64,000 bases of DNA from Bacillus sp. BGMRC 2118 (lineage in GTDB: Bacteria; Bacillota; Bacilli; Bacillales; SA4): positions 1 to 64,000 of the forward strand of contig VTTJ01000002.1 of NCBI GenBank assembly GCA_008364785.1, in the 5' to 3' direction. Shown here piece after piece: positions 31,315 to 39,736 of this stretch. The translations under genes were made by a program, and so were the position numbers. The notes under the pieces are model-generated. The model ran no database searches. It saw only the letters and a list, made by a program, of their open reading frames with translations, and had not been told where the DNA came from. Positions within the stretch are counted from its first letter, which is position 1; each line of letters begins with the position of its first letter.

Positions 31315-32071
31315 GGGAGTCCAACTCCTTCCAGATGTCTTGGAATAAAGCTGAGTAGGAAGGGAGCTGCCTGGCATCAAACGGTAGAGCTTTACGCAAC
31401 TCATCCGGAACGGTAAATGTTTTTGCCACTCTGCCGGGCTTTGCTGCTAAAAGGAAAATCCGGTCGCTCATTGCAATAGCTTCTCCAATATCATGTGTGA
31501 CGAGCAACGCGGTCTTATTAAACTTTTTAAGCGTATTCGAAACTAAGTCTTCTAGCTTTAATTTTGTTTGATAATCTAATGCAGAGAAAGGTTCATCTAA
31601 AAGTAGAATCTTAGGATCCATCATTAACGTTCGAACGAGTGCAGCTCTTTGACGCATTCCACCTGATAGCTGACTTGGAAACTGTTTTTCTACACCTGAT
31701 AAATCCATACTAGTTAACAAATCAGAACCCATTTTCCTTTGTTCTGCAGTCACTGATTTCCCCAGGCTAGGTCCAAGTAAAATATTCTCTTCAATTGTTT
31801 TCCATGGAAATAAATAATCCTGTTGAAACATATAGCCAATAGTAGGATCAGGACTAGTAATTCTTTTGCCATCAATGTTAACAGAACCGGTTGTTGGTGT
31901 GATTAACCCTGCAATAATTGATAACAAAGTTGTTTTTCCACATCCACTTGGACCAAGAAAAGAAATAAACTCACCTTCTTGAATGGATAATGAAATGTTT
32001 TCAAGTGCTGTAGTAACAGATTTTTTTGTAAAATAGGTATGATGAATATTGTTTATTGTTAAGAAACTCAC
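31301..32071 (-). CDS. ytlC: ABC transporter ATP-binding protein YtlC
   Basis: 256-residue ATPase with Walker [11 protein letters not shown]-loop [11 protein letters not shown], signature QLSGGMRQR, Walker B KILLLDEP and the H-loop in LLVTHD. The QQDYLFPW form is typical of nitrate/sulfonate/thiamine-precursor importers. GTG start at 32071, 8 bases from AAGGAG. It sits between the binding protein and permease genes of the same transporter. Confidence 0.87.
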   Translation of the reverse strand: MSFLTINNIHHTYFTKKSVTTALENISLSIQEGEFISFLGPSGCGKTTLLSIIAGLITPTTGSVNIDGKRITSPDPTIGYMFQQDYLFPWKTIEENILLGPSLGKSVTAEQRKMGSDLLTSMDLSGVEKQFPSQLSGGMRQRAALVRTLMMDPKILLLDEPFSALDYQTKLKLEDLVSNTLKKFNKTALLVTHDIGEAIAMSDRIFLLAAKPGRVAKTFTVPDELRKALPFDARQLPSYSALFQDIWKELDSLDDN

Positions 32072-32170
32072 ATTCCTCACTCCTTCCTTCGTTTATGGGT
32101 AAGTGCTAGATCTTTATCCACTACTAGCCCCGGCAACCATACCGAGGCTAAGAGGCTAAGAGAATAGTTG

Positions 32171-33172
32171 CTACTCAGAAATGATACTCTCTGCAATGTC
32201 TGTGTTAACGAGAATGCCATGATCAACTTCTGTTGGAAGTTCGCCTGCATCTCCCATAATGGTTTGAAGGTTATTCCATTCCTTTTCATCTAATATTGGA
32301 TCTGTTGCAAAAGAACCCTGGTCTTTATAACGTTCGACAACTGTTTCAATTAAGTCAACTGGCGTATCTTCAAAGTATGGAGCAATAGACTCGGCAACTT
32401 CTTTTGCACTATGTGATTCAACCCATTTTTGTGCTTTATAAATGGCTCTCGTAAACTTCTCTACAACCTCTTGATTTTCTTTAATGTAGCTTTCTTTTGT
32501 CATGAAGGTTGTATATGGCACATGCCCTGATTCCTTACCAAAGGATGCGACAATATGCCCTTTTCCTTCTTGTTCAAAAATGCTGGCAGTCGGTTCAAAT
32601 AATTGAACATAATCTCCAGTTCCTGAAGCAAATGCACTAGCGATGTTTGCAAATTCAATGTTTTGAATGAGCTCTAAGTCAGCTTGAGGATTAATACCGT
32701 GTTTATTTAACACGAATTCTCCTACCATTTGAGGCATTCCACCCTTACGTTGACCTAAAAATGTGCTACCCTTTAATTGATCCCATGAGAAATTGTCGAC
32801 TTTCTCGCGGGATACAAGAAATGTTCCGTCAGTCTGAGTCAGCTGTGCAAAGTTTATCACAGGGTCTGTAGAGCCTTGAGCATATACGTAAATGGATGTT
32901 TCAGACCCCACTAACGCGATGTCAATCCCATCGGATAAGAGAGCGGTCATCGTTTTATCTCCACCAAATGTACCTTGTAAATCAATTTCTAGCCCTTCTT
33001 CTTCAAAAAATCCCTCAGATAGGGCAACATATTGGGGAGCATAAAAAATAGAATGAGTTACTTCACCAACACGAACCTTTTGTACTTCACTTTTTCCACA
33101 GGCAGCTAATGAAAAGATGAGGATAAGTGTAGTGAATAGGACAAGACCGTTCTTTATTAAACGCATGTGCAT
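32171..33172 (-). CDS. ytlA: ABC transporter substrate-binding lipoprotein YtlA (NMT1/SsuA-like)
   Basis: 333 residues. Lipobox FSLAACGKSE gives the lipidated cysteine near residue 25. The mature part is an NMT1/SsuA-type periplasmic-binding fold (SIFYAPQYVALSEGFFEEEG, then FGGDKTMTALLSDGIDIALV), as in HMP/thiamine-precursor and sulfonate binding proteins. No TPP riboswitch was found upstream, so a thiamine role is not supported by regulation. AAGGAGG precedes two ATGs 6 bases apart; the first was kept. Confidence 0.83.
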   Translation of the reverse strand: MHMRLIKNGLVLFTTLILIFSLAACGKSEVQKVRVGEVTHSIFYAPQYVALSEGFFEEEGLEIDLQGTFGGDKTMTALLSDGIDIALVGSETSIYVYAQGSTDPVINFAQLTQTDGTFLVSREKVDNFSWDQLKGSTFLGQRKGGMPQMVGEFVLNKHGINPQADLELIQNIEFANIASAFASGTGDYVQLFEPTASIFEQEGKGHIVASFGKESGHVPYTTFMTKESYIKENQEVVEKFTRAIYKAQKWVESHSAKEVAESIAPYFEDTPVDLIETVVERYKDQGSFATDPILDEKEWNNLQTIMGDAGELPTEVDHGILVNTDIAESIISE

Positions 33173-33289
33173 GCGACCTCCTTAATCATAATGTTAGTAT
33201 TTTGATACGATACAATATGTTAGAAAGAAAAATGTGTGAATGCCTATCTAAAATATAGGAACGAATTTATTTAATGGAGGAATTTTACA

Positions 33290-34072
33290 ATGAAAGATGG
33301 TAATATTCTGGAGAAACAACGATTTCCTTCACCAAATCCTCGAATTGCATTACATATTGTCACATATGTTTGTCAGGGCTTAAAGATAAAAGGCTTATTA
33401 GCAGAGCCAAAAGAACTAGGGAAATATGATGGATTTCTCTATTTAAGAGGTGGTATAAAAAATGTAGGGAAAGTGAGAGTAGGTAGAATTGTACAGTTTG
33501 CTTCTCAAGGCTTTGTGGTCATGGCCCCATTTTATAGAGGTAATCAGGGCGGAGAGGGCAACGAAGATTTTGCAGGGGAAGATCGGTATGACGCCATTTG
33601 TGCATTATCTATTTTAAGAAATCATCCAAAAGTGAATCATGAACGTATTCATGTTTTTGGATTTTCTCGTGGTGGTGTCATGGCCCTATTTACAGGGATA
33701 TTAGATCCTGATGTGAAGTCAGTTGTATGCTGGGGTGGAGTTTCAGATATGACATTGACGTACTATGAAAGACTCGATTTACGAAGAATGATGAAGCGGG
33801 TAATAGGTGGTTCCCCAAATAAGGTTCCAGATAGCTATAAGTGGCGAACACCATTATACTCATTGGAAAAAATGAATGCACCTGTCTTAATTATTCATGG
33901 AAAGTGTGATACAAATGTTGATATTGAGCATTCGTACCGATTGGAAAAAAGGTTACAAGAACTCGATCATCCTGTAGAGTCATGGTATTTTGACAACTTT
34001 ACACATTATTTCCCGCCACAGACGAATCGCAGGGTAGTGCAGGATTTATCACAATGGATGCAGAATCAGTAA
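33290..34072 (+). CDS. ytmA: Prolyl-oligopeptidase-family alpha/beta hydrolase YtmA
   Basis: 260 residues with the triad visible: nucleophile Ser in VFGFSRGGVMAL, Asp in IIHGKCDTNVD and His in FDNFTHYFPP. It resembles B. subtilis YtmA, an uncharacterised S9-type peptidase or esterase without the beta-propeller. AATGGAGGAATTTTACA precedes the ATG. Divergent from ytlA and followed 29 bp later by ytmB, the same neighbours as in B. subtilis. Confidence 0.85.
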   Translation: MKDGNILEKQRFPSPNPRIALHIVTYVCQGLKIKGLLAEPKELGKYDGFLYLRGGIKNVGKVRVGRIVQFASQGFVVMAPFYRGNQGGEGNEDFAGEDRYDAICALSILRNHPKVNHERIHVFGFSRGGVMALFTGILDPDVKSVVCWGGVSDMTLTYYERLDLRRMMKRVIGGSPNKVPDSYKWRTPLYSLEKMNAPVLIIHGKCDTNVDIEHSYRLEKRLQELDHPVESWYFDNFTHYFPPQTNRRVVQDLSQWMQNQ

Positions 34073-34101
34073 GTAAGTAGATATAATGGAGGATGAACAA
34101 A

Positions 34102-34344
34102 ATGGGTATGCCTTTAGAGCTAAACACAATGATCGTAACAAAGGGAAAAGAAGTTAGAGAGAGGGACAATCTATTTTCGTTGGAAAAGGACGGGTATCGC
34201 TTGTATCCAATTGATATCCCTGTGGAAGTTAGAAAGACAAAGGAAGCAGAGACAACAGGCACAGCAATTATTAAAAAAGTAGAACTCGCTAATGAAAAGA
34301 CGAAATTAACTTATGAGCTGGTTGCGTTAAATTCAACAAACTAG
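34102..34344 (+). CDS. ytmB: DUF2584 protein YtmB
   Basis: 80 residues, beginning MGMPLELNTMIVTKGKEVR and containing YRLYPIDIPVEVRKTK, a pattern I associate with the DUF2584 family (B. subtilis YtmB). Function unknown; small beta-rich soluble protein. The in-frame ATG nine bases upstream belongs to the GGAGG site. Probably cotranscribed with ytmA. Confidence 0.75.
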   Translation: MGMPLELNTMIVTKGKEVRERDNLFSLEKDGYRLYPIDIPVEVRKTKEAETTGTAIIKKVELANEKTKLTYELVALNSTN

Positions 34345-34403
34345 ACGTATATTTTTATTCAAGAAACATTTTTCAGGATGATCGCTTGCAATATTTAATA
34401 CAG

Positions 34404-34484
34404 AAAAAGAGCCTTTAGAGAATTGTACTTCAACTTTTAGATCATCTAAATGTTAAGGTACAGTTCCTAAAAGGCTCTTTTTTG
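34404..34484 (+). terminator. Long hairpin terminator after ytmAB
   Basis: AAAAAGAGCCTTTAG pairs with CTAAAAGGCTCTTTTTT (one bulge), and inner segments GAATTGTAC/GTACAGTTC extend it. Repeat copy B begins directly after the T run. Confidence 0.8.
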
Positions 34485-34486
34485 TT

Positions 34487-34672
34487 AATTATTTTCGTAT
34501 AGATTGTTGCTTTGAGTAAAAATCCCAGAAGCTGGATTTTTACCTTAGTATATAGATATTTCTATACATAAAGAGAGTTGCTCTTTTCTAATCCAACCTC
34601 GATTTTCTTCTAAAACTGGTTGTATACACAGCATAATTGTACAAAAAGCAACAAAGTTTTAGAAAAATAGTC
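34487..34672 (+). repeat. Dispersed intergenic element, copy B (about 185 bp)
   Basis: Same orientation as copy A. Shared blocks include TTTTCGTATAGATTGTTGCT at the left, the central ATAAAGAGAGTTGCTCTTTT and the right end AGCAACAAAGTTTTAGAAAA. The outermost GGCT of the left terminal repeat has decayed. The right end stops within a few bases of the pckA stop codon. Confidence 0.87.
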
Positions 34673-34673
34673 A

Positions 34674-36263
34674 TTATTTATTAACAGGTCCACCAAGATT
34701 TACGATATCTTCAGAGACGTTGGAGAACTTCTTGAAGTTTTCCTTAAATTTATTTGCAAGTTCAATAGCCTTTGTTGTGTAGGCTTCTTTGTCGGACCAA
34801 GTAAGATCAGGACGTAATACTTCATCAGGTACACCAGGTACATGCATTGGAATATCAAGACCAAAGATTTCGTCCTTAATTGTTTCAACATTGTTTAATT
34901 CGCCTTCAAGAGCAGCTTGAACCATAGAACGAGTGTAGCTTAGTTTCATACGGCTACCAACGCCATATTCTCCACCAGTCCAACCAGTGTTTACTAAGAA
35001 TACTTGTACGCGGTGTTCTGCAATTTTCTTACCAAGCATCTCAGCATAAACCGTTGCAGGTAGTGGTAAGAATGGAGAACCAAAGCATGTTGAGAAAGTT
35101 GCTTGAGGTGACGTAATTCCACGCTCAGTTCCAGCTAATTTACTAGTATAACCACTTAAGAAATGGTACATTGCTTGTTCTTTTGTAAGCTTACTGATTG
35201 GAGGTAGTACACCAAATGCATCAGCTGTTAAGAAAATAATTGTATTTGGGTGTCCTGCAATACTTGGCATTACAATGTTATCAATATTTGTAATTGGGTA
35301 TGCAGCACGAGTATTTTCAGTTAATGATGTATCTGCATAATCAGGAACTCTTGTTTCTTCGTTTAATACAACATTCTCTAATACGCTTCCGAAACGAATC
35401 GCATCAAAGATTTGTGGTTCCTTTTCTCTAGTTAGGTCAGCTGTTTTCGCATAGCAGCCACCTTCAATATTGAATACACCAGATGTTGACCAACCGTGCT
35501 CATCATCACCAATTAAACGGCGATGTGGATCTGCAGATAATGTAGTTTTTCCAGTACCAGAAAGTCCGAAAAATAATGCAACATCACCTTCAAGTCCAAC
35601 GTTAGCTGAACAGTGCATTGGCAAGATATCTGCTTCTGGAAGTAAGTAGTTCATTACAGAGAAGATTGATTTTTTAATTTCCCCTGCATATTCCGTTCCA
35701 CCAATTAGGACAATCTTGCGTTCAAATGATATAATAATGAACGTTTCAGAATTTGTCCCATCAACAGCAGGATCTGCCTTGAAGTTAGGAGCAGAAATCA
35801 CCGTGAATTGTGCATCATGTGTATCAAGATCGCCTTGTTCTGGACGGATAAATAGTTGATGAGAAAATAAATTATGCCATGCATATTCATTAATGACTTG
35901 AATCGGCAGGCGATGCTTCTCATCTGCACCGGCAAATCCTTTAAATACAAAGATTTCGTTTTGACCTTTTAAATATGTTAATACCTTATTATATAAACGA
36001 TCGAAAGCTTCAGAAGAGATCGGCTGGTTAATAGAACCCCATGCAACCTTGTCTTTTACTGAAGTTTCTTCTACAATAAATTTATCTTTTGGAGAACGAC
36101 CTGTATACTTACCTGTAGTTGCACGAACTGCTCCTGTTGAAGTTAATTCACCTTCATTACGAGATAAAACCTTCTCAACAAGTTGCGGCACTGATAGATT
36201 CATGCATACATTATTACCCTCTAAAAGCTCATTTAAGTTGACTGAAACATCAACAGAATTCAT
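34674..36263 (-). CDS. pckA: Phosphoenolpyruvate carboxykinase (ATP)
   Basis: 529 residues. Kinase-1a P-loop [13 protein letters not shown], metal-binding GDDEHGWS, substrate motifs [11 protein letters not shown] and [13 protein letters not shown] are all present. It converts oxaloacetate plus ATP to phosphoenolpyruvate, the gluconeogenic entry from the TCA cycle. The start matches the MNSVD N-terminus of the B. subtilis enzyme. The promoter carries a CcpN-type site consistent with glycolytic repression. Divergent from metK, as in B. subtilis; repeat copy B lies at its 3' end. Confidence 0.97.
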   Translation of the reverse strand: MNSVDVSVNLNELLEGNNVCMNLSVPQLVEKVLSRNEGELTSTGAVRATTGKYTGRSPKDKFIVEETSVKDKVAWGSINQPISSEAFDRLYNKVLTYLKGQNEIFVFKGFAGADEKHRLPIQVINEYAWHNLFSHQLFIRPEQGDLDTHDAQFTVISAPNFKADPAVDGTNSETFIIISFERKIVLIGGTEYAGEIKKSIFSVMNYLLPEADILPMHCSANVGLEGDVALFFGLSGTGKTTLSADPHRRLIGDDEHGWSTSGVFNIEGGCYAKTADLTREKEPQIFDAIRFGSVLENVVLNEETRVPDYADTSLTENTRAAYPITNIDNIVMPSIAGHPNTIIFLTADAFGVLPPISKLTKEQAMYHFLSGYTSKLAGTERGITSPQATFSTCFGSPFLPLPATVYAEMLGKKIAEHRVQVFLVNTGWTGGEYGVGSRMKLSYTRSMVQAALEGELNNVETIKDEIFGLDIPMHVPGVPDEVLRPDLTWSDKEAYTTKAIELANKFKENFKKFSNVSEDIVNLGGPVNK

Positions 36264-36338
36264 CCCTCAAAACCTGCCTTTTCCCATAATTTTTCTATTA
36301 ATCTACATTTATTTGGAAAAAATGATTACCCTTGAATT

Positions 36339-36366
36339 AGTATAACATATTAAAACAAATAGTCTA
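36339..36366 (-). promoter_or_regulatory. pckA promoter with CcpN-type operator
   Basis: On the minus strand TAGACT and TATACT are separated by 16 bp. Overlapping the -10 is TATGTTATACT (36339-36349), which fits TRTGHYATAYW, the CcpN operator as I recall it. CcpN represses gluconeogenic genes during growth on glucose. Confidence 0.65.
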
Positions 36367-36469
36367 TACTATTTTAAAATTATAGTACGCATGAATGCAT
36401 AAAATGTACCAATCTTGGCATAAATGATCAAACAATACACCGGAATAAGGCTATTGCCCAACTTAAACG

Positions 36470-36524
36470 CTTTATCACTTTAAAGGAACGGGGGCCTGTC
36501 CCCCATTCCTTTAAAGTGATAAAG
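36470..36524. repeat. Long near-perfect palindrome (two 25-base arms)
   Basis: CTTTATCACTTTAAAGGAAC plus GGGGG pairs with CCCCC plus ATTCCTTTAAAGTGATAAAG, one mismatch, loop CCTGT. It lies between the divergent pckA and metK promoters. The GGGGGCCTGTCCCCC core resembles known Bacillus REP-like elements. Transcribed from either side it would form a very stable hairpin. Confidence 0.85.
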
Positions 36525-36558
36525 TGCACATATTTTTATTTTGGATGTGAATCTTTTA

Positions 36559-36588
36559 TTGACATGTTTCGAGTTGGTGCGTTATGAT
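36559..36588 (+). promoter_or_regulatory. Promoter of the metK leader
   Basis: TTGACA at 36559-36564 and TATGAT at 36583-36588 with an 18-bp spacer, placed so that transcription begins just before the SAM riboswitch. Confidence 0.65.
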
Positions 36589-36604
36589 ATGAGCCGAACG
36601 GATA

Positions 36605-36722
36605 CTCTCTTATCCCGAGCCGGTGGAGGGAACAGGCCCTATGAAACCCAGCAACCATCATATTTCAATATGATAAGGTGCTAACCTGTTGCAAGGCATT
36701 GCCCTTGAACGATAAGAAGAGC
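36605..36722 (+). ncRNA. SAM-I (S-box) riboswitch upstream of metK
   Basis: Conserved S-box blocks occur in order: CTCTTATC (P1), GAGCCGGTGGAGGGA, GGCCC, TGAAACCCAGCAACC, AAGGTGCTAACC, TTGCAAGGC, and GATAAGAAGAG closing P1. SAM binding should favour the downstream terminator and switch off metK when SAM is plentiful. Confidence 0.96.
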
Positions 36723-36740
36723 GGAAGGCTATGAACGTTG

Positions 36741-36768
36741 AAACCTTTCCTCTAAGGAAAGGTTTTTC
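36741..36768 (+). terminator. Riboswitch-controlled terminator of the metK leader
   Basis: AAACCTTTCC-TCTA-AGGAAAGGTTT plus TTC: a 10-bp stem with a short T run directly after the S-box aptamer. Confidence 0.9.
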
Positions 36769-37035
36769 TATGTCCATTTCTGACAAATGGCCTTCCAAAT
36801 CAGAACAGGTAGGGATTACATATTAGTACAACTAGTATTTTGCAGATTTTTGTTTATGCTAATACATAATGCCAAACCTTATTAATGAAACTTCTTTTTC
36901 AAAGAGACATGTTTTTCATAAAATCATGACTTATAAAGAATAATAAGGGAATGAGTACCGTATCTAACTTGCCCGCATGAAGTTGACTATAGAACGTTAG
37001 CTTCAAGCAGTGATATAAAAGGAGGAACTATCAAG
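36769..37035 (+). other. Long leader between the SAM riboswitch terminator and metK
   Basis: About 267 bases without a gene. A hairpin GAAGTTGAC/GTTAGCTTC lies at about 36977-37001 just before the AAGGAGG ribosome binding site. No second riboswitch or clear second promoter was identified. The distance is longer than needed for a simple S-box leader. Confidence 0.45.
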
Positions 37036-38235
37036 ATGTCAAACAAACGTCGCCTATTTACTTCTGAGTCAGTAACAGAAGGTCATCCGGACAAGATTTG
37101 TGACCAAATCTCTGATTCCATCTTAGATGCGATTCTAGCAAAGGATCCAAACGCACGTGTAGCGTGTGAAACTTCGGTAACAACTGGTTTAGTTCTAGTT
37201 GCTGGAGAAATTACAACTTCTACATATGTAGATATTCCAAAAACTGTTCGTGAAACAATCCGTGAAATCGGTTATACACGTGCAAAGTACGGTTTCGATG
37301 CTGAAACTTGTGCAGTATTAACGTCAATTGACGAACAATCAGCTGATATCGCAATGGGTGTAGACCAAGCACTAGAAGCACGTGAAGGTTCAATGTCTGA
37401 TGCTGAAATCGAAGCAATCGGTGCTGGTGACCAAGGATTAATGTTTGGTTTCGCATGTAATGAAACGAAGGAGCTTATGCCACTTCCAATTTCATTAGCT
37501 CACAAGCTTTCTCGTCGATTAACAGAAGTTCGTAAAGAAGAAATTCTTCCTTACCTTCGTCCAGACGGAAAAACTCAGGTAACTGTTGAGTATGATGAAA
37601 ATGACAAGCCGGTTCGTATTGATACAATTGTTATTTCAACACAGCACCATCCAGAAGTTTCTAATGAGCAAATTCACAGAAACTTAAAAGAGCACGTCAT
37701 TGATCCTGTCGTTCCAAAAGAACTAATCGATGAAAATACAAAGTACTTCATTAACCCAACAGGTCGTTTCGTTATCGGTGGACCTCAAGGTGATGCTGGG
37801 TTAACTGGTCGTAAGATTATCGTTGATACTTACGGTGGTTATGCACGTCACGGTGGTGGTGCATTCTCTGGTAAGGATGCAACAAAGGTTGACCGTTCTG
37901 CAGCTTATGCAGCTCGTTATGTTGCGAAAAACATAGTAGCAGCAGGCCTTGCTGATAAAGCAGAAGTTCAATTAGCATATGCTATTGGTGTAGCAAGACC
38001 GGTTTCTATCTCAGTTGATACGTTTGGAACAGGTACAGTTTCTGAAGATGTACTAGTAGATCTAGTTGAAAAGAACTTTGATCTTCGTCCAGCTGGAATC
38101 ATCAAGATGCTTGACCTTCGTCGTCCGATTTATAAGCAAACTGCTGCTTACGGTCACTTCGGTCGTTCTGATCTTGATCTTCCATGGGAGCGCACTGATA
38201 AAGCTGCTGCACTTAAAGAACAAGCAGGTAAATAA
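37036..38235 (+). CDS. metK: S-adenosylmethionine synthase
   Basis: 399 residues. Hallmark segments: [19 protein letters not shown], the methionine-binding [10 protein letters not shown], phosphate loop [19 protein letters not shown], and [14 protein letters not shown] near the end. It makes SAM from methionine and ATP. AAAAGGAGGAACTATCAAG precedes the ATG. Controlled by the SAM riboswitch upstream and functionally linked with luxS, which recycles SAM by-products. Confidence 0.98.
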   Translation: MSNKRRLFTSESVTEGHPDKICDQISDSILDAILAKDPNARVACETSVTTGLVLVAGEITTSTYVDIPKTVRETIREIGYTRAKYGFDAETCAVLTSIDEQSADIAMGVDQALEAREGSMSDAEIEAIGAGDQGLMFGFACNETKELMPLPISLAHKLSRRLTEVRKEEILPYLRPDGKTQVTVEYDENDKPVRIDTIVISTQHHPEVSNEQIHRNLKEHVIDPVVPKELIDENTKYFINPTGRFVIGGPQGDAGLTGRKIIVDTYGGYARHGGGAFSGKDATKVDRSAAYAARYVAKNIVAAGLADKAEVQLAYAIGVARPVSISVDTFGTGTVSEDVLVDLVEKNFDLRPAGIIKMLDLRRPIYKQTAAYGHFGRSDLDLPWERTDKAAALKEQAGK

Positions 38236-38243
38236 TAGACAAA

Positions 38244-38274
38244 AAAGGAACTGCAAATATAGCAGTTCCTTTTC
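38244..38274 (+). terminator. Terminator of metK
   Basis: AAAGGAACTGC pairs perfectly with GCAGTTCCTTT, followed by TCTAATTT. Confidence 0.92.
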
Positions 38275-38311
38275 TAATTTCATGTCAATTGTCATAAACT
38301 AGGACAAAGTT

Positions 38312-38824
38312 TTATTTCTGTAGAGACTTATAGTATTGCCCTTTTTCAACATACTCTTTTCTGATACGTTCCATATCTTTTATATCATCTTCATTTAATG
38401 TTCGTACTACTTTAGCTGGTCTGCCAAAGGCCAATGAATTCGGTGGAATAACTTTACCAGGAGGAACTAAACTTCCTGCACCGATAAATGCACCTTCACC
38501 AATTTCAGCACCATCTAAAATAATGGAGCCCATTCCAACTAGAGCACCTTTTTTCACGATTGAACTATGTAAAATTACTTGGTGACCGATTGTCACGTCA
38601 TCTTCTAAAATGAGATGTCGATTTGGACTTTGATGCAGCACACAGTTATCTTGTACATTGACGCGATCTCCAATAATGGTCTTAGACACATCACCACGAA
38701 TAACTGAATTAAACCAGATGGAACTATATTCACCAATCTTGACATCTCCTGTGATGGTAACGTAATCTGCAATAAAAGCAGAATCTGAAATGGTTGGCCA
38801 GATATCTTTATAAGGATAAATCAT
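38312..38824 (-). CDS. ytoA: Gamma-carbonic-anhydrase-like protein YtoA
   Basis: 170-residue left-handed beta-helix protein with hexapeptide repeats (VTITGDVKIGEYSSIW, RVNVQDNCVL). The three metal-binding histidines correspond to LHQSPNR, IGHQVIL and LHSSIV. It belongs to the YrdA/CaiE-like gamma-CA group; activity has to be shown case by case. The ATG at 38824 follows AAAGGGGAATGATAGT; the longer frame was rejected. Divergent from ytpA. Confidence 0.87.
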   Translation of the reverse strand: MIYPYKDIWPTISDSAFIADYVTITGDVKIGEYSSIWFNSVIRGDVSKTIIGDRVNVQDNCVLHQSPNRHLILEDDVTIGHQVILHSSIVKKGALVGMGSIILDGAEIGEGAFIGAGSLVPPGKVIPPNSLAFGRPAKVVRTLNEDDIKDMERIRKEYVEKGQYYKSLQK

Positions 38825-38903
38825 ACTATCATTCCCCTTTATAATTTCTAGCTTCATTGTATCAAACGATAGAGATAAATTGTTAACATTTGGAGGAGAT
38901 AAC

Positions 38904-39704
38904 ATGTGGAAATGGGAAGCAATAAACCCAAAGGCAGTAATTGTAATGGTTCACGGCGCATCAGAGCATCATGGCCGTTACAAATGGTTAATTGAGAAAT
39001 GGAAGAAGGAAGGATTCCACGTCATAATGGGAGACCTGCCCGGCCAAGGGAATATAAGTAAAAATGAACGTGGCCATATTGATCGGTTTGATGTCTATAT
39101 TGAGACTGTTGAAAAATGGTACAAGGAAGCAAAAGCCTATCATTTACCCATCGTGCTACTAGGTCATAGTATGGGTGCTTTAACAGTCATTCGTACCATG
39201 CAGGAGAAGCAACTGGACGCCTCAAGTGTAGTACTGTCTTCACCGTGTTTAGGAATTGCAGAGAGCACAGCTCCTTCACCATTTTTAGATGCAGCATCTA
39301 AACTACTGAATATTATTACTCCAACTCTGAGAATGGATACAGGATTGACTCAAGAAATGGCAACGAGAAATGAAGAAGTACTGAAGTCTGATCGAAATGA
39401 TCCGTTGTATGTAAAAAAAGTATCCATCCGTTGGTTCCGTGAATTAATTCAATCAATTGAATTAGCTCATCAAAATATTCATAAGCTACCTGAAGTTCCC
39501 ATGCTTTTCATGCAAGGTGGTAGTGACCAAGTGGTAGACAAAAATAGAGGGAAAGAATTCTATGATCATTTGAACATAAAAGAGGTCACATATAAAGAAT
39601 GGCCCGGGCTTTATCATGAAATTTTTAATGAACCAGAAAGGGACGAAGTATTTGACTATGCGAAGCAATTTGTTGAATCACATCTTCCAACTAATGTACA
39701 ATAA
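38904..39704 (+). CDS. ytpA: Lysophospholipase-like alpha/beta hydrolase YtpA
   Basis: 266 residues. The oxyanion region VMVHGASEHHGRY and nucleophile elbow LLGHSMGAL are present; Asp in GGSDQVVD and His in PGLYHEIFNE complete the triad. B. subtilis YtpA is a phospholipase-type enzyme linked to bacilysocin formation. TTTGGAGGAGATAAC precedes the ATG. ytpB follows 32 bp later in a probable two-gene operon. Confidence 0.88.
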   Translation: MWKWEAINPKAVIVMVHGASEHHGRYKWLIEKWKKEGFHVIMGDLPGQGNISKNERGHIDRFDVYIETVEKWYKEAKAYHLPIVLLGHSMGALTVIRTMQEKQLDASSVVLSSPCLGIAESTAPSPFLDAASKLLNIITPTLRMDTGLTQEMATRNEEVLKSDRNDPLYVKKVSIRWFRELIQSIELAHQNIHKLPEVPMLFMQGGSDQVVDKNRGKEFYDHLNIKEVTYKEWPGLYHEIFNEPERDEVFDYAKQFVESHLPTNVQ

Positions 39705-39736
39705 GGAGCATTAGTAGGAAAAAGGAGTCGATTCAT

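Noticed and set aside
31315..31404. Extended N-terminus of the YtlD permease
   Set aside because: The extra 30 codons lie within the ATPase gene in another frame; the TTG at 31314 has proper spacing from AAGGAG.
32077..32289. Minus-strand ORF between ytlC and ytlA
   Set aside because: It overlaps the C-terminal coding region of ytlA in another frame and has no recognisable protein features.
33173..33289. TPP riboswitch upstream of ytlA
   Set aside because: Searched for thi-box conserved segments on both strands; none found in this short divergent region.
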